DNA from: DATBLE01 sp050258035
GTDB taxonomy: Bacteria > Actinomycetota > Thermoleophilia > Gaiellales > Gaiellaceae
Length of the DNA stretch: 18,257 bases
Direction of reading: 5' to 3'
NCBI GenBank assembly: GCA_050258035.1
Contig: JBLMYA010000102.1
Location: 1 to 18,257 of the forward strand
The notes beneath the pieces are model-generated. The model worked only from the letters and a program-made list of their open reading frames with translations. It had not been told where the DNA came from and did no database searches. A program made the translations under genes and the position numbers. Within the stretch, counting starts at the first letter, position 1. Each line of letters opens with the position of its first letter. Shown one piece after another: positions 1 through 6,688 of the stretch.

Positions 1-32
<32 letters not shown>

Positions 33-50
33 CCGATTTCGAGTGGGCTG

Positions 51-1235
51 TTATCCGACGCGCTTGTACGTGCCGTCGGACTGGATCTGGAAGATGCCGA
101 ACCCGCCGTAGCGGAGCTCGCCGTTCCTCTGGTAGACGATCCGGAACCCGAGCACCGACTGGGCCGCCGGGATGTTCGTCTTGGCGATCTGCTGGCGAAC
201 CTCGGCCCGGGTCGCCTTGCCGTCCTTGCACGCCCGCGTGATCGCACCGACGACGACCTGGGTCGCCGCGTAGGTCGGAGCGCCGAAGTACTCGCCGTCT
301 CCGCCGTGCGCGGCTGCGTACGCCTTCACGACCGGGGTGTTCGTGTCGACGGGGAAGAAGGAGTCGTACGACCCCGCGATCTTCCAGGTCGCCGGGTCGA
401 AGAGACCGTCGGAGCCGAACAGCGTGATGTTCTTGCCGGCTCCCTTGAGCTGCTGCCCGAACGCCTGGGCGCGCGGGGAGAGCTGCCACGGGATGTAGAT
501 GACGTTGGTGTTGCCGGGGATCTTCGCGATCAGCGAGGAGAAGTCGGTCGTGTCCTGGCTGACCGAGTCGCGCGTCACGGTGATGCCGTGAGCCCTGAGA
601 TTGCCCTGAACCGTGTCGGCGAGTCCCTGCGAGTAGGCCTCCTGGTCGTCGATGACGAACACGCGCTGCGCCTTGAGCTTCAGGCGCATGTAGCCCGCCA
701 CCGTCGGGCCCTGGACGTTGTCGTTCGGCACCGTCCGGAAGAAGAAGCCCTGACGGTCGACGTTGTCCGTGTGACCGTCGGTCAGCGACACGCGCGTCGC
801 CGAGCCGGACACCCAGCCCAGCCCTCCGCCCTGGAGCGCGGACGTCGATGCGACGACCTCCTGGCTCCCGGCGGGCCCGACGACGCCGAGCACCCTCGGG
901 TTGGACGCGAACGACTGCGCGACCTTCACGGCGAACGCCGTGTCGACGCCCAGCTGCGTGTCGCCCTGGACGATCGCGATCTTCTGCTTCGCGTTCGCCT
1001 TCTGCGCGTTCCACCGCTTGACGTAGAACTGCGCCCAGCGGAGCTGCTGCTGGCCGATCGACGCGGCCGGGCCGGTGATCGGTGCCGCAACCCCGATGGT
1101 GCGAGTCGTTCCGCACGCGATCGCCGCCGCCGAGGATGACGCCTTGGTGGCACCCCCGTTCGTCCCGGCGAACGCCGCGGCCACGATGACGAGTGCCAGA
1201 ACCGGCACTGCAACGAGCGTGACCCTCAGCTTCAT
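51..1235 (-). CDS. Branched-chain amino acid-type ABC transporter substrate-binding protein (LivK/Peripla_BP_6 family)
   Basis: This is an exported type I periplasmic-binding protein of 394 residues, a normal length for LivK/LivJ-like proteins, which deliver branched-chain amino acids, amides or related compounds to an ABC permease. Residues 1-24 form a signal peptide: MKLR, a hydrophobic core, then AAAFAG. Cys41 is too far downstream for a classical lipobox. The mature part has the family opening IGVAAPITGPAASIG, then GVVGPAGSQE, and the interdomain segment RVFVIDDQEAYSQGLAD. The ATG at 1235 was chosen because AGGAGGGAAGGGA lies directly upstream; a more distal in-frame ATG would take that site into coding. 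The stop of the bicupin gene is only 37 nt upstream, so the two are probably co-transcribed. No permease or ATPase gene is visible because the contig ends here. The ligand cannot be read from the sequence. Confidence 0.93.
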   Translation of the reverse strand: MKLRVTLVAVPVLALVIVAAAFAGTNGGATKASSSAAAIACGTTRTIGVAAPITGPAASIGQQQLRWAQFYVKRWNAQKANAKQKIAIVQGDTQLGVDTAFAVKVAQSFASNPRVLGVVGPAGSQEVVASTSALQGGGLGWVSGSATRVSLTDGHTDNVDRQGFFFRTVPNDNVQGPTVAGYMRLKLKAQRVFVIDDQEAYSQGLADTVQGNLRAHGITVTRDSVSQDTTDFSSLIAKIPGNTNVIYIPWQLSPRAQAFGQQLKGAGKNITLFGSDGLFDPATWKIAGSYDSFFPVDTNTPVVKAYAAAHGGDGEYFGAPTYAATQVVVGAITRACKDGKATRAEVRQQIAKTNIPAAQSVLGFRIVYQRNGELRYGGFGIFQIQSDGTYKRVG

Positions 1236-1272
1236 TCCCTTCCCTCCTGTTCGCATTGTCCGGATCCCCGGC

Positions 1273-1992
1273 TCACGCCTGACTCTCGGTCGCGCGTGAC
1301 GCCGGATCTCCCTGTGGATAGAAGACGCCCAGCACCCGCATCTCGTTAGCGCCCGTGTTCTCGAGACAGTGCTCGACGAGCGGCGGCAGGTGGATGCACG
1401 ATCCACCTCCTATCGGCGTCTGCTCGCCTCCGAGGTGGAGAACGCCCTCCCCCTCGATCACGTACACGACCTCGTCGTAGACGTGACTGTGCATCCCGGC
1501 GCGTCCGGGCGGGATGATCCCGACGAACTGGGTGACGTCAGGGCAGCCGATGTCCTGGTTCACGAGGTACCGGAACTCGCGGTTCGGGCTCGCCGGCAGC
1601 GCCGGGCGATCCGCGTACCTGACCGTGACGCCGTGAGTGTCGTCGACGGGCGTGTCCTGCGGCGCCGTCACGGAGACCGTGAGCAGCTCGTCCGGCCCGG
1701 GGTTGTCGACCCGGTACCGGTCGTCGGGGGTCAGGTAGACGCCCGTGTTCGGCTCGAGTGCGTGCGGCTCGCCGTTGACGTAGAGCGTTCCGCGTCCCTC
1801 GGCGACGTAGAGGACCTCCTGTCTTCTCCCCTCCGGCGACCGCTCCTCCGACCGCCCGGGTGCGTACCGCACAACACGCTGCTCGAGCCGCTCGCAGCCG
1901 CAGCTCGCGTCGATGGCGACGCGGACCGCGGCGGTGTCACCCTCGAGCGTCCGGGCCTCGAGGGCATCTTCGTCGATGACGTAGCCGAGCAT
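1273..1992 (-). CDS. Bicupin protein with a degenerate first cupin domain
   Basis: This is a 239-residue protein with two beta-barrel cupin domains. The second carries intact motifs: H168-S-H170 and E174 in motif 1 and H208 in motif 2 (LPPLVEHCLENTG), the usual metal ligands. The first domain (about residues 40-110) keeps the fold signature, with LYVAEGRGTLYVNGEPHALEP followed by LTPDDRYRVDNPG, but has no HxH pair, so it probably binds no metal and serves a structural or ligand role. The layout resembles ureidoglycine aminohydrolase and pirin/quercetinase-like bicupins, but I cannot assign a substrate. The ATG at 1992 is the only standard start after the peroxiredoxin stop, 56 nt upstream; no strong Shine-Dalgarno is seen. 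It sits between the peroxiredoxin gene and the substrate-binding protein gene on the same strand. Confidence 0.85.
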   Translation of the reverse strand: MLGYVIDEDALEARTLEGDTAAVRVAIDASCGCERLEQRVVRYAPGRSEERSPEGRRQEVLYVAEGRGTLYVNGEPHALEPNTGVYLTPDDRYRVDNPGPDELLTVSVTAPQDTPVDDTHGVTVRYADRPALPASPNREFRYLVNQDIGCPDVTQFVGIIPPGRAGMHSHVYDEVVYVIEGEGVLHLGGEQTPIGGGSCIHLPPLVEHCLENTGANEMRVLGVFYPQGDPASRATESQA

Positions 1993-2048
1993 GCGGGGGA
2001 GGGCGGAATTGTCCCAGGTACCCGGACTCCCGTCCAGCGCGAGGTGTC

Positions 2049-2495
2049 TCAGCCCTGGACGGCGGCGAGGACTTCCTCGGGATGTCCCCCTGCGTCTTCG
2101 ACGTCCCAGACCCGCTGCACGACGCCCTCCGCGTCGAGCAGGTACGTGACGCGCGCGGCGAACCAGCCGTAGTCGCCGTACTGCTTGAGGAGCCCGAGCG
2201 ACCTCGTCAGCTCCGCTCCGTCGTCGGCGACGAGCGGGAAGCGCAGGCCGCACTCCGACCGGAACTCGTCGTGCTTCTCGTCGTTGTCGACGCTGATCCC
2301 GATCACCTCGTAGCCGGCCTCCCGGAAGGCGTCGTAGCGGTCGTTGAACGCCTTCGCCTCCATCGTGCATCCCGGCGTGAGGTCGGCAGGGTAAAAATAC
2401 AGTATCATTGGCTTACCCCGAAAGGCGGACAGCGTGTCCTCCCAGACGAAGTCAGGCATCCGATCTCCCTCGCGCAGCATGGGGACCTCAGGCAT
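2049..2495 (-). CDS. bcp: Bcp/PrxQ-type peroxiredoxin (thiol peroxidase)
   Basis: This 148-residue AhpC/TSA-family peroxidase reduces H2O2 and organic hydroperoxides using a thiol donor in the cytoplasm. The active-site segment FYPADLTPGCT (residues 34-44) holds peroxidatic Cys43 with Thr40 and Pro41. The resolving Cys that many Bcp proteins have five residues later is Lys48 here. Cys82 (EFRSECGL) is the only other cysteine, so the enzyme is 1-Cys or uses an atypical resolver. The start at 2495 has GAGGGAG six bases upstream. A second in-frame ATG at 2459 has the same upstream sequence, because a 21-bp stretch is repeated 36 bp apart; it would give a protein 12 residues shorter. The coding start is only 20 bp from the divergent recombinase start, so the promoter must lie in recombinase coding sequence. 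Confidence 0.92.
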   Translation of the reverse strand: MPEVPMLREGDRMPDFVWEDTLSAFRGKPMILYFYPADLTPGCTMEAKAFNDRYDAFREAGYEVIGISVDNDEKHDEFRSECGLRFPLVADDGAELTRSLGLLKQYGDYGWFAARVTYLLDAEGVVQRVWDVEDAGGHPEEVLAAVQG

Positions 2496-2508
2496 CCGAT
2501 CTCCCTCG
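2452..2508. repeat. 36-bp-period direct repeat over the peroxiredoxin start
   Basis: A 21-bp sequence occurs identically at 2452-2472 and 2488-2508. Similarity continues as AGCATGG at comparable offsets (about 2476-2482 and 2513-2519), consistent with an approximately 36-bp tandem duplication. The period equals 12 codons, so the peroxiredoxin frame is kept. Each copy contains, on the minus strand, GAGGGAG followed by ATGCCTGA, giving two equivalent ribosome binding site/start pairs. The repeat abuts the recombinase gene, but no third copy was seen at the other side of the suspected element. Confidence 0.9.
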
Positions 2509-2515
2509 GCCTAGC

Positions 2516-3658
2516 ATGGCCACCTCCAAGCGTGCCGTCGGCGTCGTCCGCGTCTCCGGGATCGGGGATCGCGACCGCGACGACGAGCGATTCGTTTCTC
2601 CGTCCGAGCAGGCCGAGCGTATCCGAACCGCATGCGAACGGGACGGGCTCGAACTCATCGACACCCTCGAGGAGCTCGACGTTTCCGGCGGCGAAGAGCC
2701 CCCCCACCGACCGGGCCTCCAGCGCGCGATCGCGGCGGAACGCACCCGGGACGCGAAGCGCCGCGCTGTCCAACGTGGCGTGCCGCCGTTCCCGAACGTT
2801 CCGCCGGGGTACCGGCGCACCGAAGATGGTCGTCTCGAACCGCACCCCGACGAGGCGCCCGTCGTCGCGGAAGCGTTCCGCCTCCGCGCCTCCGGTGCCA
2901 CCGTCATGGAAGTGCGCGAGCATCTGCGCGACCACGGAATCGAGCGCAGCTTCCACGGGGTGCAGACGCTCTTCGGCTCGCGGGTCGTGCTTGGCGAGCT
3001 CCACTTCGGCGACAACGTGAACCTGGAGTCGCACCCGGCGATCGTTGATGTGGCGACCTGGCAGAGGGTCCAGCGGATGCGCTCACCGCGCGGCCGGCGA
3101 CCGTCCTCGGAGCGTCTGCTCGCCCGACTCGGCGTACTCCGCTGCGGAAGCTGCGGGAGCCGCATGGTCGTCGGGACGACCCTCCAGGGCGGGAAGCGGT
3201 ACCCGTTCTACCGCTGTGACCCGCTCCACGACTGCCCGCGCCGCGTCACGATCAGCGCGGACCTAGCCGAGCGAGTGGTCGTCGAGACGGTGAAGTCGCA
3301 GCTCGACCGGATGCGCGGCACGGCCGGCCTCGACGACGGCCTCGCAGCTGGGGAGCGCAACCTCGACACCGCGGAACGGGAGCTCGACGCGGCCGTGCGC
3401 GCGTTCACCGGCCTCGAGGACGTGGACGCTGCCAGGGAGCGGCTGCTCGAACTTCGCGAGGAGCGCGACCGCGTACGGGATCGTCTGGCCGAGCTGCAGA
3501 ACGCGGCCGTCCCCGCCGTCGCGATCAGCACGACCGGGGACTGGGACAGCCTCACCGTCGACGAGCAGCGCGCTCTCATCAGCGCGGTGGTCGCCCGCGC
3601 CGACGTTCGCCCCGGCCGCGGTGGGGTCGATCGCGTGACCGTGGAGACGCTCGGCTAG
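2516..3658 (+). CDS. Large serine recombinase with apparent in-frame deletion in the catalytic domain
   Basis: This 380-residue protein belongs to the serine site-specific recombinases (phage-integrase type). In order it has: the resolvase N-terminus with nucleophile Ser14 in VVRVS; a SPSEQAERI helix; DVSGG and RPGLQRAI (residues 55-72); then immediately ERTRDAKRRA (75-84), which in relatives follows the catalytic core. Next come the recombinase domain (about 85-200), a zinc ribbon (C210, C213, C234, C240), a coiled coil (about 275-330) and a C-terminal tail. About 70 residues that normally lie between RPGL and ERT, including the conserved D-R-L-S/R strand-helix, are missing without loss of frame. 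The protein is therefore probably unable to recombine DNA but may still bind it. The ATG at 2516 was chosen because homology begins there; no Shine-Dalgarno is visible. It starts 20 bp from the divergent peroxiredoxin gene. Confidence 0.88.
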   Translation: MATSKRAVGVVRVSGIGDRDRDDERFVSPSEQAERIRTACERDGLELIDTLEELDVSGGEEPPHRPGLQRAIAAERTRDAKRRAVQRGVPPFPNVPPGYRRTEDGRLEPHPDEAPVVAEAFRLRASGATVMEVREHLRDHGIERSFHGVQTLFGSRVVLGELHFGDNVNLESHPAIVDVATWQRVQRMRSPRGRRPSSERLLARLGVLRCGSCGSRMVVGTTLQGGKRYPFYRCDPLHDCPRRVTISADLAERVVVETVKSQLDRMRGTAGLDDGLAAGERNLDTAERELDAAVRAFTGLEDVDAARERLLELREERDRVRDRLAELQNAAVPAVAISTTGDWDSLTVDEQRALISAVVARADVRPGRGGVDRVTVETLG

Positions 3659-3691
3659 CAGCCGGCGCACCGCGCCCGTCGCCGGCGGCTG
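3659..3691 (+). terminator. GC-rich hairpin after the recombinase stop
   Basis: CAGCCGGCG at 3659-3667 can pair with CGCCGGCGGCTG at 3680-3691, with a bulge in the right arm and a 12-nt loop, directly after the TAG stop. There is no U tract. It may act as a transcription end or simply stabilise the mRNA 3' end; intrinsic termination is not proven. Confidence 0.35.
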
Positions 3692-4209
3692 AAGCCGTTG
3701 GTCGAGGCTGGGTGCTGCATGTACGCGAGGTGCGGTGAGCGAATCCTGCCGGGGAGCCTCTCGGCGGTCAGTCGCACGACAAGGCGCTCGGGATGCTTGC
3801 GGCCACGGCCGAGAAGGCGAGTCGACCTCGGCGCGTGACGATGTGAGCGTCAGCGCTGAGCGCTTCGGTCTGACAGAGGCGCGGTCAGGAGCCAGACGAA
3901 GAACTCGACGAGAAGCCGCAGCTTGACCCGCGTGGCCGGCGCGCTCGGGTGGTCGACTTCCTCGCTCCACATGGCCCTCAGGTTGATCGCTCAGCACCTT
4001 CGGAACCAGGGGCGCAATCCGCAGAGTTGGGGTGGTGAATTACGTACCCCGGCAGCGTGACTCGCTTCGGCCATCGGCCGAAAGAGCGACTGGGCAACGG
4101 GCAGGCGCCGCGCCGCGTCCTGACCGGCCCAGGCAGATGCGGGGGGAAGCGCTCGACCGGCCGGGTGAAGTCTTCGAACCCCCGCGCCGGGCCTCACTGG
4201 CGCAAACGC
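3692..4209. other. About 520 bp with no convincing gene, in the putative element scar
   Basis: No reading frame here on either strand has a credible start, a ribosome binding site and protein-like composition together. An open stretch at 3874-4038 on the plus strand has coding-like codon choice (acidic, then basic residues) but no ATG at its head, so it could be a decayed gene fragment. TTCGGCC at 4066-4072 and GGCCGAA at 4076-4082 form a small hairpin without a T tract. The sequence near 4170-4190 looks superficially like a tRNA T-loop but has no pairing stem. Together with the damaged recombinase upstream, this looks like the eroded interior of an integrated element. Confidence 0.5.
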
Positions 4210-4422
4210 CTACTCGTCTGTCCGGGTCGCGTTCTTGCGGCGCATAGCCTCATAGACCTTGTCCCAATGCGACGAGATCTCCTGTAGGGCGCGGGCCGTC
4301 GTCAGTGCAGCTTCCTCTAGCCCGGCGTTCACCTTTTCGACGTGCTCGAGCCGCTGCTCGAGCCTCTTGATCCTTTGACCGAGGGCACTGACTTCTTGCG
4401 CGATCGTCTCGAAGTCTTCCAA
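4210..4422 (-). CDS. Small coiled-coil protein of unknown function
   Basis: This 70-residue acidic protein begins MEDFETIAQEVSALGQRI and consists mostly of heptad-like segments (LGQRIKRLEQRLEHVEKVN, residues 14-32), followed by a second helix ending in a basic tail (RRKNATRTDE). I recognise no family. Support for coding comes from protein-like composition, a clean ATG at 4422 with GCGAGGG ten bases upstream, and a coiled coil unlikely to arise by chance. Its third codon positions carry noticeably more A/T (GAA, CAA, GTC/AGT, CTA, TAT) than the flanking chromosomal genes, consistent with acquisition from elsewhere. It lies 34 bp downstream of the small membrane protein gene on the same strand. 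It may be cargo of the recombinase-bearing element. Confidence 0.6.
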   Translation of the reverse strand: MEDFETIAQEVSALGQRIKRLEQRLEHVEKVNAGLEEAALTTARALQEISSHWDKVYEAMRRKNATRTDE

Positions 4423-4456
4423 GCCCTCGCGATGATCCGCCGACGTCTGGGAATCG

Positions 4457-4624
4457 TCAAGCCCGTCGGGGCGCTCGGGTGTGAAACTCCGACAGCCTCG
4501 AGCCGAGAGCCGTGGTCACCCAGGCGCCCGATCCCACGAGTGCCGCCGCCAACACGACCACGGCGACCAGCCGGAGGTTGACGTGGGGCCGATGTACGTG
4601 AAGCCGGTGCGGATACGTCGTCAC
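4457..4624 (-). CDS. Small single-pass membrane protein, possibly the N-terminal remnant of a longer one
   Basis: This 55-residue protein has a His/Arg-rich cytoplasmic head (TTYPHRLHVHRPHVNLR, about residues 2-18), one strong transmembrane helix (LVAVVVLAAALVGSGAWV, about 19-36) and a short polar tail. The GTG at 4624 is supported by AAGGAGG eight bases upstream; this is a better start than the more distal ATG at 4678, which has none. As I recall, similar His-rich heads plus a helix begin longer membrane-anchored proteins in related actinobacteria, so this may be a truncated copy whose extracytoplasmic domain was lost in the rearranged region. That comparison is from memory and is only an inference. 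No function can be assigned. Confidence 0.55.
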   Translation of the reverse strand: MTTYPHRLHVHRPHVNLRLVAVVVLAAALVGSGAWVTTALGSRLSEFHTRAPRRA

Positions 4625-4778
4625 ACGGGCCGCCTCCTTGCCACGCTCCAGTATCCGACCGTGCGGCTTTCCCGGCATCGGTGGCCCCCACGTACCAGAG
4701 GCTACGAGGCTCGGGCGCGCCCCAGTCGGGTGAGCAGGCGGGCGGCTTCACCCCGCGAAAGCCGGCCTTGCTGCAATG

Positions 4779-5717
4779 CTACTTCGGCGTCTCGCCCGTG
4801 AGGATGCGAGCGAGCACGGAGAAGTCGATGTTGCCTCCGGAGACGATGCACGCGATCTTGCCGCCTCCGGCGCGACCCGAGAGGGCCACGGCCGGAGCCA
4901 GCGCTCCCGCTCCCTCGGCGATCACGCGGATACGCTCCGCGAGCAGGCGGACGGCGTCGGCCGTGTCGTCCAGCGAGACCGCGAACGCCCCGTCGACGAG
5001 CTCGGAGACGCGCGGCCACATCGGTTGCAGCACGCGGCGTGAGCCCGCGCCGTCGACGAACGACGGCGTGTACTCGACCTCCGTCGGCCCGCCGGCGGCG
5101 AACGCCGCGGCCGCCGCGGCACCGGTCTCGGGCTCGCAGGCGTAAACGCGGGCACTCGGGCGGATCGCCTTCACGGCGCTCGCGATCCCGGAGACGAGGC
5201 CGCCGCCGCCGTACGGCACCAGCACCGTGTCGACGTCCGGCAGGTCCTCGAGCAGCTCGAGCCCGATCGTCCCGTTCCCCGCCATCACGAGCTCGTCCTG
5301 CACCGGGTGGACGAACAGGCCGTCGGCGCCCTCGTAGCGCGACTCCTCGATCGCCCGCCACCAGTCCTCGTACGTGACCTTCAACACCCGGCCGCCGAGC
5401 CGCTCGATCCGTTCGATCTTCGTCTGCGGCGCGTAGTCCGGGACGACGATCGTCGCCGGCACGCCTGCCTCGCGGGCCGCCCAGGCGACGCCCTGGGCCA
5501 TGTTCCCGGCGCTGGCGGTGACGACACCCTGCGCCAGCTCCTCCGCCGGGGCGGCCCGGATCGCGTTCGTCGCGCCGCGGATCTTGAACGACGCCACCGG
5601 CTGGAGGTTCTCGAGCTTCAGCCAGACCTCCGCGTCGGGGAGCCGGACGAGCGGTGTTCTCAGCGCCGCGCCGGCGATCCGCTCCCGCGCCCGCTCGATC
5701 TCGGCGAGCGGGATCAA
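4779..5717 (-). CDS. PLP-dependent threonine/serine dehydratase
   Basis: This is a 312-residue fold-type II PLP enzyme that deaminates threonine or serine to the 2-oxo acid and ammonia. It shows the PLP-lysine motif ASFKIRGA (Lys45), SAGNMAQG (residues 69-76), the phosphate-binding GGGGL (170-174) and the C-terminal SGGN. There is no ACT regulatory domain, so it resembles catabolic or serine-racemase-like members rather than feedback-regulated IlvA. The start is TTG at 5717, which overlaps the TGA of the upstream cyclodeaminase gene (TTGA), implying translational coupling; no ATG or GTG lies nearby in frame. It is the last gene of a three-gene operon with a ketimine reductase-like enzyme and an aldo/keto reductase. 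The real substrate could be a related hydroxy-amino acid, for example 3-hydroxyaspartate. Confidence 0.92.
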   Translation of the reverse strand: MIPLAEIERARERIAGAALRTPLVRLPDAEVWLKLENLQPVASFKIRGATNAIRAAPAEELAQGVVTASAGNMAQGVAWAAREAGVPATIVVPDYAPQTKIERIERLGGRVLKVTYEDWWRAIEESRYEGADGLFVHPVQDELVMAGNGTIGLELLEDLPDVDTVLVPYGGGGLVSGIASAVKAIRPSARVYACEPETGAAAAAAFAAGGPTEVEYTPSFVDGAGSRRVLQPMWPRVSELVDGAFAVSLDDTADAVRLLAERIRVIAEGAGALAPAVALSGRAGGGKIACIVSGGNIDFSVLARILTGETPK

Positions 5718-6688
5718 AGCTCGACGGTCGTCCCGGTTCCGGTCTCGGTGGCCCGGCGGACGACGTACTCGGCCGCGGCGAGGTCCTCCACGGCGAGCCC
5801 GAGCGACTTGAAGACCGTCAGCTCGTCGTCTGCAGACCGGCCCGGATGCGAGCCGGCGAGGATCTCGCCGAGCTCCGCCTTGATGTGGTCCTGCCCGGAG
5901 ATCGCCCCCTCCGCGAGCGGGGTGAGGTAGTCGCCCGCCTCGTTCACGGTCGACTCGCGCCGGTCGACGAAGAGCGAGCAGGCGACGACCGTGGGGGTGT
6001 CGAGCTCGCGGGCGGTCTTCACGCTCGAGCCGACGGCGTTCACGTGCGCGCCGGGCTTCAGCCACTCGTGGCGCAGGACCGGCTCGCTCGAGTTGGTCAC
6101 GGTGCAGACGACGTCCGCGCCGCGCACGGCCTCCTCGACGCTGTCCACCGCGGTGGCGAGCGGCCATTCGGCCGCGAGGCGCTCGGCGCTCTCGAGCGAA
6201 CGCGCCGCGATCCGGATCTGCTCGAACTGCCTCGCCTCGAGCATCGAGGCGATGTGCGGGTGTGCCTGGTGGCCGGCGCCGACGACCGCCAGCTCGCGAG
6301 CGTCCTCGCGGGCGAGCAGCCGGGTAGCCACGCCCGAGACGGCGGCCGTGCGGATGGCCGTGATCGCGGAGGCGTTCATCAGCGCGCGCAGCTCCCCGGT
6401 CTCGCCCGAGAACAGCGTGACAGTGCCCTGGTGGGGATCGAGGCCGCGTGCGGGATTGTCCGGGAACAGGCAGATCGTCTTCAGCGAGTACGCGGCCTCC
6501 GTCCCGCCGCGGTAGGCCGGCATCAGGCCGATGCCGCTCGATTCGCCGGGCGGGAAGGCGATCAGGCGGAGCGGCATGAAGAGCTCCCCGCGCTCCAGCG
6601 CCTCCAGCACGTCGGCCATCGCGTCCATGCAGCCGGCCATGTCGAGCAGCTGCTCGACCTCGCTCTGGGTGAGCACCAGGAAGGACAT
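5714..6688 (-). CDS. Ornithine cyclodeaminase/mu-crystallin family protein (probable ketimine reductase or amino acid dehydrogenase)
   Basis: This 324-residue member of the OCD/mu-crystallin family uses NAD(P) on imino acids or amino acids, acting as ornithine cyclodeaminase, alanine dehydrogenase, ketimine reductase or opine-like synthase. The sequence shows the substrate-binding Lys70 in YSLKTICLFPDNP, the family signature TAIRTAAVSGVAT (residues 110-122) and the Rossmann loop VVGAGHQA (135-142). The ATG at 6688 overlaps the TGA of the upstream aldo/keto reductase gene by one base (TGATG), and its own TGA overlaps the dehydratase TTG. All three are therefore coupled in translation. Pairing with a dehydratase suggests breakdown of a hydroxylated or cyclic amino acid, but the substrate is not determined by the motifs I can see. 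Confidence 0.92.
   Translation of the reverse strand: MSFLVLTQSEVEQLLDMAGCMDAMADVLEALERGELFMPLRLIAFPPGESSGIGLMPAYRGGTEAAYSLKTICLFPDNPARGLDPHQGTVTLFSGETGELRALMNASAITAIRTAAVSGVATRLLAREDARELAVVGAGHQAHPHIASMLEARQFEQIRIAARSLESAERLAAEWPLATAVDSVEEAVRGADVVCTVTNSSEPVLRHEWLKPGAHVNAVGSSVKTARELDTPTVVACSLFVDRRESTVNEAGDYLTPLAEGAISGQDHIKAELGEILAGSHPGRSADDELTVFKSLGLAVEDLAAAEYVVRRATETGTGTTVEL

Noticed and set aside
2452..2508. attL/attR pair of an intact integrated element
   Set aside because: The two repeat copies are only 36 bp apart and no third copy was seen beyond the suspected island, so they do not bracket an element.
3874..4038. A 54-codon open stretch with coding-like codon choice
   Set aside because: It has no ATG at its head, no ribosome site and no recognisable family; kept only as a possible decayed fragment in the gap entry.
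4155..4195. A tRNA-like T-loop (TTCGAAC / TTCGAAG)
   Set aside because: The five bases on each side cannot form a T stem on either strand, and no anticodon arm or acceptor stem could be found.
4625..4778. A structured riboswitch upstream of the small membrane protein
   Set aside because: I compared the leader with cyclic di-GMP and cobalamin riboswitch consensus elements from memory; the key conserved segments are missing. The good Shine-Dalgarno explains the region adequately.
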